Assembly (NCBI RefSeq): GCF_052118845.1
Contig: NZ_JBQKGJ010000005.1
Span: 62,001 to 126,000 of the forward strand
From: Bilifractor sp002394235
GTDB taxonomy: Bacteria > Bacillota > Clostridia > Lachnospirales > Lachnospiraceae
Length of the DNA: 64,000 nt
Direction of reading: 5' to 3'
Positions 24,265 through 33,086 of this stretch are shown here, one piece after another. The translations under genes and the position numbers were made by a program. A model generated the notes under the pieces. That model did not search any database and was not told where the DNA came from. It saw only the letters and a list, made by a program, of their open reading frames with translations. The first letter of the stretch is position 1, and the number at the start of each line of letters is the position of its first letter.

Positions 24265-26148
24265 ATGGGAAAAATTATCGGTATTGACCTTGGTACTACA
24301 AACAGCTGTGTAGCCGTTATGGAAGGTGGAAAACCCACCGTTATCGCGAATGCGGAAGGAAGCCGTACGACCCCGTCCGTTGTCGCGTTCACAAAGACAG
24401 GAGAGCGTCTGGTAGGTGAGCCGGCAAAGCGTCAGGCAGTTACAAACGCGGATCACACAATTTCATCGATCAAGCGTCACATGGGCTCCGATTACAGAGT
24501 TACCATTGACGGCAAGAGCTATACTCCGCAGGAGATCTCCGCAATGATTCTGCAGAAGCTGAAGAGTGACGCGGAAGGCTATCTGGGAGAAAAGGTCACA
24601 GAGGCTGTCATCACCTGCCCGGCATATTTCAATGACGCACAGCGTCAGGCAACAAAGGACGCCGGCAAGATTGCCGGACTTGATGTAAAGCGTATCATCA
24701 ACGAGCCGACAGCGGCAGCGCTGGCTTACGGCCTGGACAATGAGAAAGAGCAGAAGGTTATGGTATACGATCTCGGCGGCGGCACCTTCGATGTGTCCAT
24801 CATCGAGATCGGCGACGGCGTCATCGAGGTACTGGCTACCGCCGGCAATAACCATCTGGGCGGCGACGACTTTGATAAGAGAGTTGCCGATTATATCGTA
24901 AGTGAATTCAAGAAGCAGGAAGGCATCGACCTCTCCGGCGACAGGATGGCGATGCAGAGAATCCGTGAGGCGGCAGAGAAGGCAAAGATCGAGCTTTCCA
25001 GCGCGACCACCACGAACATCAACCTTCCGTTCATCACCGCTACGGCGGACGGCGCAAAGCATCTGGATCTCAACCTGACAAAGGCAAAATTCGACGAGCT
25101 GACCGCAGATCTTGTGGAAGCGACCGCGGAGCCGGTAAGAACCGCTCTGAACGACGCGGGACTTACCGCATCTGACCTTGCGAAGGTTCTTCTGGTCGGC
25201 GGTTCCACACGTATCCCGGCGGTACAGGACAAGGTAAGACAGCTGACCGGACATGAGCCGAGCAAGAACCTGAACCCGGATGAGTGCGTGGCAATCGGCG
25301 CATCGATTCAGGGAGGCAAGCTGGCCGGAGATGCTGGAGCCGGAGACGTGCTTCTGCTCGATGTCACACCGCTGACCCTTTCCATTGAGACCATGGGAGG
25401 AATCGCGACACCGCTGATTCCGAGAAACACGACAATTCCGACGAAGAAGAGCCAGATCTTCTCCACGGCAGCGGACAATCAGACCGCAGTGGATATCAAC
25501 GTTGTACAGGGTGAGCGTAAGTTCGCCAGAGACAACAAGTCTCTCGGACAGTTCCGTCTGGACGGAATTCCGCCGGCAATGCGCGGCGTTCCGCAGATCG
25601 AGGTAACCTTCGATATCGACGCGAATGGCATTGTAAATGTATCCGCCAAGGATCTTGGAACTGGCAAGGAGCAGCACATCACGATCACTTCCGGATCGAG
25701 CATGAGCGACGCGGAGATCGACAAGGCAGTCAAAGAGGCAGCGCAGTACGAGGCTGAGGACAAGAAGAGAAAGGAAGCCGTAGATACGAAGAATGAAGCG
25801 GATTCGACGGTATTCCAGGTAGAGAAGGCTCTGAAGGAAGTCGGCGACAAGGTGCCGGCGGATCAGAAGAGCGGCGTTGAGGCAGACCTGAACGCACTGA
25901 AGGACCTGCTCGCGAAGGCTCCGGCAGACGGAAGTCTGACCGACGCGCAGGTAACGGACATCAAGGCGGCGAAGGAGAAACTGATGAATTCTTCACAGGC
26001 TCTGTTCACGAAGATGTACGAGAACATGCAGCAGAATCAGGGCGGCCCGAATCCGGGCGCAGGCCCGCAGGGCGGCGCTCAGGGCGGAAGCAGCGCAGGC
26101 AATAACGGCGGCGACGATGTCGTAGACGCTGACTACAAGGAAGTCTGA
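24265..26148 (+). CDS. dnaK: Chaperone DnaK (Hsp70)
   Basis: ATP-dependent chaperone, 627 residues. N-terminal ATPase: GIDLGTTNSCVAVMEGG, DLGGGTFDVSI, and VLLVGGSTRIPAVQ. Substrate domain begins near DVTPLTLSIETMGG. The Gram-positive type lacks the N-terminal subdomain insert. The C-terminal tail is Gly/Asn/Gln-rich and ends DDVVDADYKEV, the usual acidic end. GGAGGAAAAT precedes ATG 24265. Confidence 0.98.
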   Translation: MGKIIGIDLGTTNSCVAVMEGGKPTVIANAEGSRTTPSVVAFTKTGERLVGEPAKRQAVTNADHTISSIKRHMGSDYRVTIDGKSYTPQEISAMILQKLKSDAEGYLGEKVTEAVITCPAYFNDAQRQATKDAGKIAGLDVKRIINEPTAAALAYGLDNEKEQKVMVYDLGGGTFDVSIIEIGDGVIEVLATAGNNHLGGDDFDKRVADYIVSEFKKQEGIDLSGDRMAMQRIREAAEKAKIELSSATTTNINLPFITATADGAKHLDLNLTKAKFDELTADLVEATAEPVRTALNDAGLTASDLAKVLLVGGSTRIPAVQDKVRQLTGHEPSKNLNPDECVAIGASIQGGKLAGDAGAGDVLLLDVTPLTLSIETMGGIATPLIPRNTTIPTKKSQIFSTAADNQTAVDINVVQGERKFARDNKSLGQFRLDGIPPAMRGVPQIEVTFDIDANGIVNVSAKDLGTGKEQHITITSGSSMSDAEIDKAVKEAAQYEAEDKKRKEAVDTKNEADSTVFQVEKALKEVGDKVPADQKSGVEADLNALKDLLAKAPADGSLTDAQVTDIKAAKEKLMNSSQALFTKMYENMQQNQGGPNPGAGPQGGAQGGSSAGNNGGDDVVDADYKEV

Positions 26149-26253
26149 TTCAGATTACAGGAGACAGCGATGTTCCGGTCACGGGTTTCGATCCGTTCGG
26201 CCGGAACTCGTTCTCTGATTTTTAGAAACAGAAGCAGATTGTGAGGAAAATCA

Positions 26254-27408
26254 ATGGCTGAAAAGAGAGACTATTACGAGGTCCTGGGGGTCGACAGGAA
26301 TGCGGATGAGGAGACCATCAAGCGGGCGTATCGTAAGCTTGCAAAAAAATATCATCCGGACATGAATCCCGGAGATAAGGATGCGGCCGAGAAATTTGCG
26401 GAAGCCAGTGAAGCGTATTCCGTTCTGAGTGATCCGGACAAGAGAAGACAGTATGATCAGTTCGGCCATGCTGCCTTTGAGAATGGCGGCGCCGGTGGCG
26501 CCGGCGGTTTCGGAGGCTTTGACTTCAATGACATTTTCGGATCCGGTGGATTCGGCGACATTTTCGGCGATATTTTCGGCGGCGGCGGAAGAAGCAGCGC
26601 GAACAATGGCCCCAGAAGAGGCGCATCTCTGAGAGCCATTGTGCACATTTCATTCGAGGAGGCTGTATTCGGCTGCAAGAAGGAAATTGAGCTGACGCTG
26701 AAGGATACCTGCAAGACGTGCGGCGGTTCAGGGGCAAGACCCGGAACTTCACCGGAGACCTGTCCCCATTGTCACGGAACCGGTCAGATCAGGCAGACCC
26801 AGCAGAGCATGTTCGGTATGATTCAGAATATCCAGACCTGTCCGCATTGCGGAGGAACCGGAAAGATCATCCGTGATAAATGTCCCGACTGTCATGGAAG
26901 TGGGTTTACTTCCTCCAGAAAGAAAATTCAGGTCGATATTCCGGCCGGAATTGATGACGGACAGAGCATCCGCATCCGCGACAAGGGAGAACCAGGCGTA
27001 AACGGAGGCCCGAGAGGGGATCTGCTTGTGCAGGTAGCGGTTGCTTCACATCCGATTTTTCAGCGTGACGGTGTGGATATCTATTCATCAGCACCGGTCA
27101 GCTTTGCGCAGGCTGCACTTGGTGGGGATATCCGGCTGAATACGGTGGACGGCGATGTGGTGTATACGGTGAAGCCGGGAACTCAGACGGGGACGAGAAT
27201 CCGGCTGAGAGGAAAGGGTGTTCCATCGATCCACAACAAAAATGTGCGGGGCGATCAATATGTGACATTGATTGTGCAGACCCCCACAAATCTTTCAAAA
27301 GAGGCAAAGGAGCTTCTGAGAGAATTTGATGCCGAAAGCGGTAATTCTCTGGGAAGCGAAGAAGAGCCGAAGAAGAAAAAGGTAAGATTCGGGCGGAAAA
27401 AAGAGTAA
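26254..27408 (+). CDS. dnaJ: Chaperone DnaJ (Hsp40)
   Basis: J-domain cochaperone of DnaK, 384 residues. The J domain has YHPDMNPGDK (HPD motif), followed by a Gly/Phe-rich region (GGFGGFDFNDIFGSGGFGD) and four zinc-binding CxxCxGxG repeats: CKTCGGSG, CPHCHGTG, CPHCGGTG and CPDCHGSG. The C-terminal client-binding domain and a basic tail KKKKVRFGRKKE follow. Start has GTGAGGAAAATC upstream. Last gene of the heat-shock operon. Confidence 0.98.
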   Translation: MAEKRDYYEVLGVDRNADEETIKRAYRKLAKKYHPDMNPGDKDAAEKFAEASEAYSVLSDPDKRRQYDQFGHAAFENGGAGGAGGFGGFDFNDIFGSGGFGDIFGDIFGGGGRSSANNGPRRGASLRAIVHISFEEAVFGCKKEIELTLKDTCKTCGGSGARPGTSPETCPHCHGTGQIRQTQQSMFGMIQNIQTCPHCGGTGKIIRDKCPDCHGSGFTSSRKKIQVDIPAGIDDGQSIRIRDKGEPGVNGGPRGDLLVQVAVASHPIFQRDGVDIYSSAPVSFAQAALGGDIRLNTVDGDVVYTVKPGTQTGTRIRLRGKGVPSIHNKNVRGDQYVTLIVQTPTNLSKEAKELLREFDAESGNSLGSEEEPKKKKVRFGRKKE

Positions 27409-27480
27409 CGCCCATACGATAATCGTGCCACAAACGGTAATAGTGAAGAGCGGATTTCCGGTGTATACAGCCGGATGATC

Positions 27481-27527
27481 AGGAGGCTGTCGCATTGGTC
27501 TGAGCAGGGCCGGTACGGCAGCCTCCT
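27481..27527 (+). terminator. Hairpin after dnaJ
   Basis: AGGAGGCTG (27481-27489) and CAGCCTCCT (27519-27527) form a 9-bp stem. No long T-run follows, so efficiency is uncertain. Confidence 0.55.
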
Positions 27528-27866
27528 TGCAGTCCGGGAGGAGGTATTTCTCTGTTCATTCTCATTTCAAAACCGCTCTTTCAGGAAAATCGCTCTTTCA
27601 GGAAATATTCCTTTTCAAGAAGTGAAAATACGGTTATACTTCAAGAGACGAAAAAGACCGTGCGGTATCTATACCCCGACATCGGGTCCATACAAACCGC
27701 ATTGCCGGTGAGAAAGTATTTTTCTTTGGCGGCTTCTTTTTGTTTGCCATGGATCCGTACACGGTGTATGTCCTGAGAGGAAACGGTTGATCTATCGGGA
27801 ATTGTTTTTATACTGCGCATCCGGGCAATCCGGTAAGCATGTCGATGAATGAGAGGATTTACAGAG
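27528..27866. other. Gap between dnaJ hairpin and prmA with a second hairpin
   Basis: No gene is supported. At 27661-27701 TGCGGT/ACCGCA encloses CCCGA/TCGGG. No clear promoter was recognised. The prmA ribosome site is AGAGGA near 27851. Confidence 0.4.
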
Positions 27867-28826
27867 ATGAAATGGAAGAAATACCGTTTAAAGACAATCG
27901 AAGACGCGGAGGATATAGTCATTGCAACGCTCTATGACTGTGGCATTGAAGGCGCTGAGATTGAAGACAAGAAGCCGCTTACCAGAGAAGAAAAGGAGCA
28001 GATGTTTGTGGATATTCTGCCTGATCTGCCCGACGATGACGGCATCGCGTATCTGAATTTTTATCTGGACCCGGAAGAGACGGACACAGAGGCTGTCCTT
28101 CAAAAAGCAAGGAAAGCTTTGGATGAACTTCGTTCTTATACCGATATCGGGGAAGGAACGATCGAGGAATCGGAGACGGAAGATAAGGACTGGATTAACA
28201 ACTGGAAGCAGTATTTCAAACAGTTTTATGTGGACGATATCCTGATCATTCCATCCTGGGAGCAGGTGAAGGAAGAGGACAGGGACAAGATGATCCTTCA
28301 CATCGATCCCGGCACCGCGTTTGGAACCGGAATGCATGAGACAACGCAGCTGTGTATTCGTCAGCTCCGGAAATACGTGAAGCCGGGGATGGAGATGCTG
28401 GATGTGGGAACGGGAAGTGGAATTCTCGGAATTGTCGCAGTCAAGTTTGGCGCAGGACATGTGCTTGGAACCGACCTGGATCCCTGCGCAGTGCCTGCGG
28501 TCGAGGATAACCGGAAGGCAAACGATATACCGGACGGCGCCTTTGACATGATCATCGGCAACATGATCGATGACCAGGAAACACAGGACAGAGCGGGATA
28601 TGAGAAGTATGATATCGTTACGGCGAATATTCTGGCGGATATCCTGGTTCCGATGACTCCGGCGGTTGTGCCGGCGATGAAGAAGGGCGGCATTTACATC
28701 ACCTCGGGAATTCTTGAGGATCAGGCCTACAAGGTTCTGGATGCCTGCAGGGCGGCGGGGCTTGAAATTGTGGAGCAGACGCAGCAGGGTGAGTGGGTAT
28801 CGATTACCGCGAGAAAGCCGGATTAA
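27867..28826 (+). CDS. prmA: Ribosomal protein L11 methyltransferase
   Basis: SAM-dependent trimethylation of ribosomal protein L11. SAM motif: EMLDVGTGSGILGIVAVKFGA; the PrmA-specific HIDPGTAFGTGMHETTQLC and the post-motif TANILADILV (NxxA-type) are present. 319 residues, typical for Firmicutes. ATG 27867 (MKWKKYRLKT) with AGAGGA upstream is preferred over an in-frame start 18 bases earlier. It precedes rsmE by 15 bases; prmA-rsmE next to dnaJ is a common Firmicutes arrangement. Confidence 0.95.
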   Translation: MKWKKYRLKTIEDAEDIVIATLYDCGIEGAEIEDKKPLTREEKEQMFVDILPDLPDDDGIAYLNFYLDPEETDTEAVLQKARKALDELRSYTDIGEGTIEESETEDKDWINNWKQYFKQFYVDDILIIPSWEQVKEEDRDKMILHIDPGTAFGTGMHETTQLCIRQLRKYVKPGMEMLDVGTGSGILGIVAVKFGAGHVLGTDLDPCAVPAVEDNRKANDIPDGAFDMIIGNMIDDQETQDRAGYEKYDIVTANILADILVPMTPAVVPAMKKGGIYITSGILEDQAYKVLDACRAAGLEIVEQTQQGEWVSITARKPD

Positions 28827-28841
28827 GGCAGGGACGGAGAT

Positions 28842-29582
28842 ATGTACAGATTTTTTGCGGACCGGTCACAGATTGAAGACGGTCTGGTCAATATTACGGG
28901 AGAGGATGTACAGCATATTCGTAATGTGCTGCGGATGCGTCCGGGTGAAACGGTTCTGATCTCCTGCCAGGATGAGTGGGAGTATACCTGCGAGGTGGTT
29001 TCTCTGTCGGAGAAAGAAGTGGTCTGCAGGATCCTGGACGCGCAGCTGCCCGGAAAAGAACTCCCGTCGAGGATTTTCCTGTTTCAATGTCTTCCCAAAG
29101 GTGATAAAATGGAGACCGTTGTTCAGAAGGCGGTCGAACTGGGAGCATATTCGGTGATTCCGGTCTCGTCCAGGCGGTGTATCATGAAGCTGGATGGGAA
29201 GAGGGCAACGCAGAAGGTGGCCCGGTGGAACAAGATTGCGGAAAGTGCTGCCAAGCAGTCAAAACGTCTCATCATCCCCGAGGTTCATGATATCATGACG
29301 TTCGGGGAGGCTCTGGAATTTTCCCGAAGCCTTGATGTCCGGCTGATGCCCTATGAAATGGAGGGCGGAATGGAGAAGACGCGGTCGGTTCTGTCCGGCA
29401 TACGGCCGGGACAGTCGGTGGGCGTCCTGATTGGCCCGGAAGGCGGGTTCGATGAGCGGGAAGCTGAGGATGCGAGAAAGAACGGGTTTACGACCATTAC
29501 GCTCGGCAAGAGAATTCTCAGAACGGAGACTGCAGGAATGACCATGCTGTCGATCCTGATGTATCTTCTGGAAAGAGACTGA
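28842..29582 (+). CDS. rsmE: 16S rRNA m3U1498 methyltransferase
   Basis: SPOUT-class methyltransferase acting on U1498 of 16S rRNA. An N-terminal PUA-like domain (MYRFFADRSQIEDG...HIRNVLRMRPGE) is followed by the knotted SAM domain with IGPEGGFDEREAEDARKNGF and LGKRILRTETAGMTML. 246 residues, normal length. Ribosome site GACGGAGAT. Follows prmA closely and is probably cotranscribed. Confidence 0.96.
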   Translation: MYRFFADRSQIEDGLVNITGEDVQHIRNVLRMRPGETVLISCQDEWEYTCEVVSLSEKEVVCRILDAQLPGKELPSRIFLFQCLPKGDKMETVVQKAVELGAYSVIPVSSRRCIMKLDGKRATQKVARWNKIAESAAKQSKRLIIPEVHDIMTFGEALEFSRSLDVRLMPYEMEGGMEKTRSVLSGIRPGQSVGVLIGPEGGFDEREAEDARKNGFTTITLGKRILRTETAGMTMLSILMYLLERD

Positions 29583-29701
29583 CGGGGGCTTATACAGTTT
29601 GCGGCACGATGTAACGTATGGTGGTTTACTGAGATAAACGAACAATTATTTGTCTAAGCCGCGGTATAAAGTGACAATGATTATATAGAAAGAACGGTAA
29701 C

Positions 29702-30859
29702 ATGGAAGCATATCTTGACAATTCGGCAACAACCCGCTGTTATGAGGAGGTTGCGGATATCGTGAGAAAAACGATGCTGGAGGATTACGGCAATCCTTCC
29801 TCCATGCATCAGAAAGGCGTTGATGCGGAAAAATATATCCGAAAAAGCGCGGAAATTCTGTCCGGAATTCTGAAGGTAAAGCCGGGCGAGATCTATTTTA
29901 CATCCGGCGGCACGGAGTCGGATAACTGGGCGCTGTTCGGGACGGCACTCGCGAACAGGCGCAGAGGCAGACGGATTATCACTACAGCGATTGAGCATTC
30001 GGCGATTGCGGCTCCGGCAGCGGCACTGGAGGCTATGGGCTATGAGATTGTCAAGCTTCCGGTTGGCAGAGACGGCGTTCTGGATCTTCATGATCTGGAG
30101 GAGGCGATGACGGAGGATACGATACTGGTGTCCGTCATGATGGTGAATAATGAGATCGGGTCCGTGGAGCCCGTGGCGGAAATCGGCGAAATGCTGCGCA
30201 GCCGGTATCCGGGTACTTTTTTCCATGTAGACGCGATACAGTCCTTCGGAAAGTATCCGATCTTTCCAAAGCGAATGAAGATAGATATGCTTTCCGTCAG
30301 CGGACACAAAATCCATGGGCCCAAGGGATCCGGATTTCTGTTCATAGATCAGCGGGTGAAGATAAATCCTCTGATCTATGGAGGCGGGCAGCAGAATGGA
30401 ATGCGTTCCGGAACGGACAATGTTCCGGGAATCGCGGGACTGGGTACCGCCGCGGAGAAAATCTGTGCATCGCTCAGGGAAAACGCGGAGCATATGTACA
30501 GTCTGAAGGAACATCTGGCAGAGGGTGTTGCGGATCTCGGAAAGATCCATATCAACGGGCCGTCAGATCTCCGGCAGGGTGCTCCGCATATTCTGAATAT
30601 TTCATTCGAGGGAATACGCAGTGAGGTGCTTCTGCATACCCTGGAATCCAGAGGTATCAGCGTTTCTGCGGGGAGTGCATGCTCCAGTCACAGGCGGGGA
30701 GGAAGCGCAACCATGGAGGCAATTCATGCACCGAGAGAAATCATGGAGTCTTCGGTGCGGTTCAGCTTCTGTGAACTGACGACGATGGAGGAGATTGATT
30801 ACACCATTGGGGTACTGCATGAAGTGGTGCCGCAGCTCCGGAGATTCACCAGAAAATAA
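29702..30859 (+). CDS. Cysteine desulfurase (NifS/IscS family)
   Basis: PLP enzyme that takes sulfur from cysteine. Motifs: YLDNSATTRC, FTSGGTESDNWAL, IEHSAI, the PLP lysine in SVSGHKIHGPKGSGF, and the active-site Cys in SAGSACSSH (near residue 326). 385 residues. Neighbouring thiI implies it supplies persulfide for tRNA 4-thiouridine and/or thiamine thiazole synthesis, as with NifZ-ThiI in Bacillus. No iscU is seen nearby, which argues against a dedicated Fe-S role. Confidence 0.94.
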   Translation: MEAYLDNSATTRCYEEVADIVRKTMLEDYGNPSSMHQKGVDAEKYIRKSAEILSGILKVKPGEIYFTSGGTESDNWALFGTALANRRRGRRIITTAIEHSAIAAPAAALEAMGYEIVKLPVGRDGVLDLHDLEEAMTEDTILVSVMMVNNEIGSVEPVAEIGEMLRSRYPGTFFHVDAIQSFGKYPIFPKRMKIDMLSVSGHKIHGPKGSGFLFIDQRVKINPLIYGGGQQNGMRSGTDNVPGIAGLGTAAEKICASLRENAEHMYSLKEHLAEGVADLGKIHINGPSDLRQGAPHILNISFEGIRSEVLLHTLESRGISVSAGSACSSHRRGGSATMEAIHAPREIMESSVRFSFCELTTMEEIDYTIGVLHEVVPQLRRFTRK

Positions 30860-30998
30860 GATGTGGAGACGAGGATTCGTCATAAATTGACCGGTGGGGA
30901 TGCGAATCAGAAGATTCACTGTGAGATGATACGCGATGCGTGTTTAGGGAGAGCGGGCAGCAGCGCGTGTGCAGGAAGGCAAAAAGGAAAGAAAATTT

Positions 30999-32189
30999 AT
31001 GTATCAGGCATTTTTGATCAAATACGCGGAGATCGGTATTAAGGGAAAGAACAGGCATCTCTTTGAGGACGCGCTTGTGCACCATATTGTCAGAGCGCTG
31101 AAGAGAGTAGACGGAACCTTTGATGTCACCAGAGAAATGGGAAGAATCTACGTCCGTGCTGATGGTGGCTTCGACTATGAGGGCGCGATAGAAGCACTGA
31201 AGACGGTGTTCGGGATCGCGGGTATCAGCCCGGTTCTGATCATCGAGAATATGGATTACGACAACGTCAAGGCACAGGTTGCGGAGTTTGTGAGAACCGT
31301 CTATCCGGAGGGAACACCGAGAACATTCAAGGTAGTTGCCAGAAGGCCGAACAAGAAATATCCTCATGATTCCATGGAACTCAATGCAGATCTGGGTGAG
31401 GCGGTGCTTCTCGGCTGCCCGTGGATGAAGGTTGATGTACACAATCCGGATGTAGTGCTTTCCGTAGAAGTGCGTCAGAGTATTTATGTCTACTCCGAGA
31501 CAATACCCGGGCCGGGAGGAATGCCCGTAGGTTCGAACGGAAGCGCGGAGCTTCTGTTATCGGGAGGAATTGATTCTCCGGTTGCGGGATATATGATCGC
31601 AAAGCGCGGAGTAAAGATCGATGCGGTGTATTTCCATGCGCCGCCGTACACCAGTGAGCGGGCAAAGCAGAAGGTCGTTGATCTGGCAAAGCTTGTGGCG
31701 AGATATGCCGGACAGATCCGGCTTCACATTGTGAATTTCACGGATATCCAGATGGCAATCTATGAAAAATGTCCGCACGAGGAGCTCACGATTATCATGA
31801 GAAGATACATGATGCGGATCGCGGAAATTTTTGCCGGACAGGACGGTGCGCTGGGACTGATCACGGGAGAGAGTATTGGTCAGGTTGCCAGTCAGACGGC
31901 GCAGAGTCTTCTGTGTACCAATGCCGTGTGTACGCTTCCCGTTTACCGTCCGCTGATTGGCTTTGACAAGCAGGAGATCGTGGATCGGGCACAGCAGATC
32001 GGGACCTTTGATACTTCGATCCTTCCCTACGAGGATTGCTGCACAATCTTTGTCGCAAAGCATCCCGTGACCCATCCGATTCTGAAGGTCATCGAGCGCT
32101 CGGAACATAAGCTGGATGATGTAATCGAACCGCTCATGAAAGAAGCGGTTGAGACGACGGAGACGATTGTGGTGAATGGAGAGGAATAA
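30999..32189 (+). CDS. thiI: tRNA 4-thiouridine synthetase ThiI
   Basis: Adenylates U8 of tRNA and inserts sulfur from the desulfurase. An N-terminal ferredoxin-like/THUMP part (IKYAEIGIKGKNRHLFEDAL, GRIYVRADG) is followed by the PP-loop domain with ELLLSGGIDSPVAGYMIAKRG. 396 residues, the short form without the C-terminal rhodanese domain. ATG 30999 has AAAAGGAAAG upstream. The stop codon is 3 bases from the start of a truncated R1 repeat. Confidence 0.96.
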   Translation: MYQAFLIKYAEIGIKGKNRHLFEDALVHHIVRALKRVDGTFDVTREMGRIYVRADGGFDYEGAIEALKTVFGIAGISPVLIIENMDYDNVKAQVAEFVRTVYPEGTPRTFKVVARRPNKKYPHDSMELNADLGEAVLLGCPWMKVDVHNPDVVLSVEVRQSIYVYSETIPGPGGMPVGSNGSAELLLSGGIDSPVAGYMIAKRGVKIDAVYFHAPPYTSERAKQKVVDLAKLVARYAGQIRLHIVNFTDIQMAIYEKCPHEELTIIMRRYMMRIAEIFAGQDGALGLITGESIGQVASQTAQSLLCTNAVCTLPVYRPLIGFDKQEIVDRAQQIGTFDTSILPYEDCCTIFVAKHPVTHPILKVIERSEHKLDDVIEPLMKEAVETTETIVVNGEE

Positions 32190-32192
32190 GGA

Positions 32193-32299
32193 GCGGTGCT
32201 TCGCACCGCTTCATGCTCATACCTGTTGCCTTCGAAATCGCATACAGTCTCTTACGCGCGCTTCGCGTGCGACGTTCCTGTCTGCGTTTTCGAAGAGCT
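32193..32299. repeat. R1 cloverleaf repeat, copy D1 (5'-truncated)
   Basis: Begins within arm 2 at GCGGTGC-TTC-GCACCGC, directly after the thiI stop, and keeps the ATACCTGT strand, the full arm 3 (TTCGAAATCGCA/TGCGTTTTCGAA) and AGCT. The left outer strand and arm 1 are missing. Confidence 0.8.
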
Positions 32300-32310
32300 G
32301 TTCAAACTAT

Positions 32311-32481
32311 GATACTGTATAAGTCCCCGCGTCACTTCGCTGCTTCGCAGCTTCCGTGACGCTAACAGGCATTCGCATTCTCGCGGTGCTTCGCACCGCT
32401 CCATGCTCATACCTGTTGTCGTCGCTAATGTTCTTGCCCACTGGTGAGCAAGCTCCCCGTGGGCCAAGAACATATTGTATC
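32311..32481. repeat. R1 cloverleaf repeat, copy D2 (divergent stems)
   Basis: Weak outer stem TGATAC/GTATCA. Arm 1: GCGTCAC/GTGACGC around GCTGC-TTC-GCAGC. Arm 2: AACAGG.AT/AT.CCTGTT, GCAT/ATGC, GCGGTGC-TTC-GCACCGC. Arm 3: TGTTCTTG/CAAGAACA, CCCAC/GTGGG. Arms 1 and 3 differ in sequence from copies A and C yet pair. Confidence 0.8.
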
Positions 32482-32486
32482 ACAAA

Positions 32487-32665
32487 GTGTATAAGCTACG
32501 GATTGCTCCGTGCTTCGCACTCTCGCAATCCTACAGGTATTCGCACTTCTGTGCCGCTTGCGCGTCACTTCGTGCTCATACCTGTTGCCTTCGAAATCGC
32601 ATACAGTCTCTTACGCGCGCTTCGCGTGCGACGATCCTGTCTGCGTTTTCGAAGAGCTTATACAC
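32487..32665. repeat. R1 cloverleaf repeat, copy C
   Basis: Outer stem GTGTATAAGCT (32487-32497) pairs with AGCTTATACAC (32655-32665), 11 bp. Arm 1 equals copy A. Arm 2 has ACAGGTAT/ATACCTGT and GCAC/GTGC. Arm 3 has TTCGAAATCGCA/TGCGTTTTCGAA and a GC-rich TTC-looped tip. Confidence 0.85.
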
Positions 32666-32666
32666 G

Positions 32667-32708
32667 AAAAAAGATGCAGGGGAGCGCGATTGCGCTTCCT
32701 GCATCTTC
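32667..32708 (-). terminator. Terminator of the minus-strand HPr-like gene
   Basis: On the minus strand AAGATGCAGG-type arms (32671-32680 and 32698-32707) form a 10-bp stem followed by a run of T (plus-strand A6 at 32667-32672). It touches the end of R1 copy C. Confidence 0.8.
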
Positions 32709-32756
32709 CGATGTTCCCGTCATTTCCGATATATGCCGGATGAAGTGGGCAGAGGA

Positions 32757-32996
32757 TTACTGCTCGATCAGATACGGTTTGAGAACCTCCATGACAGACT
32801 CAAGCTCGGAGCCTTCCGTGTGGATGTTCAGATCAATCGGTTTGGAAAGATCAAGGCTGAAGATACCCATGATGGACTTCGCGTCGATGACGTATCTGCC
32901 GGACACAAGATCAAAGTCAAAGTCAAACTTTGAAATGGCGTTTACAAAGTTCTTTACTTTATCGATTGAATTTAATGAAATCTGTACCGTTTGCAT
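32757..32996 (-). CDS. HPr-like protein without the active histidine (79 residues)
   Basis: A shortened HPr-domain protein. The His15/Arg17 loop of HPr (GxHARP) is absent; the aligned segment is NSIDKVKNF. The Ser46 region is kept as DAKSIMGIFSLDL. It is likely a regulatory or structural HPr relative rather than a sugar phosphocarrier. GGGAGGA precedes the ATG on the minus strand. It is divergent from mtaB and followed by its own terminator. It differs clearly from the Crh-like protein at 10210, so it is not a recent duplicate. Function unknown. Confidence 0.8.
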   Translation of the reverse strand: MQTVQISLNSIDKVKNFVNAISKFDFDFDLVSGRYVIDAKSIMGIFSLDLSKPIDLNIHTEGSELESVMEVLKPYLIEQ

Positions 32997-33086
32997 TTAA
33001 TATCCTCCCTTATTATATCGAAATTGCAGTAGTTTTCTTAAGCATTTGCTTAAATAATCTTAATGGTAAACAGGAGAAAAGTCAAG

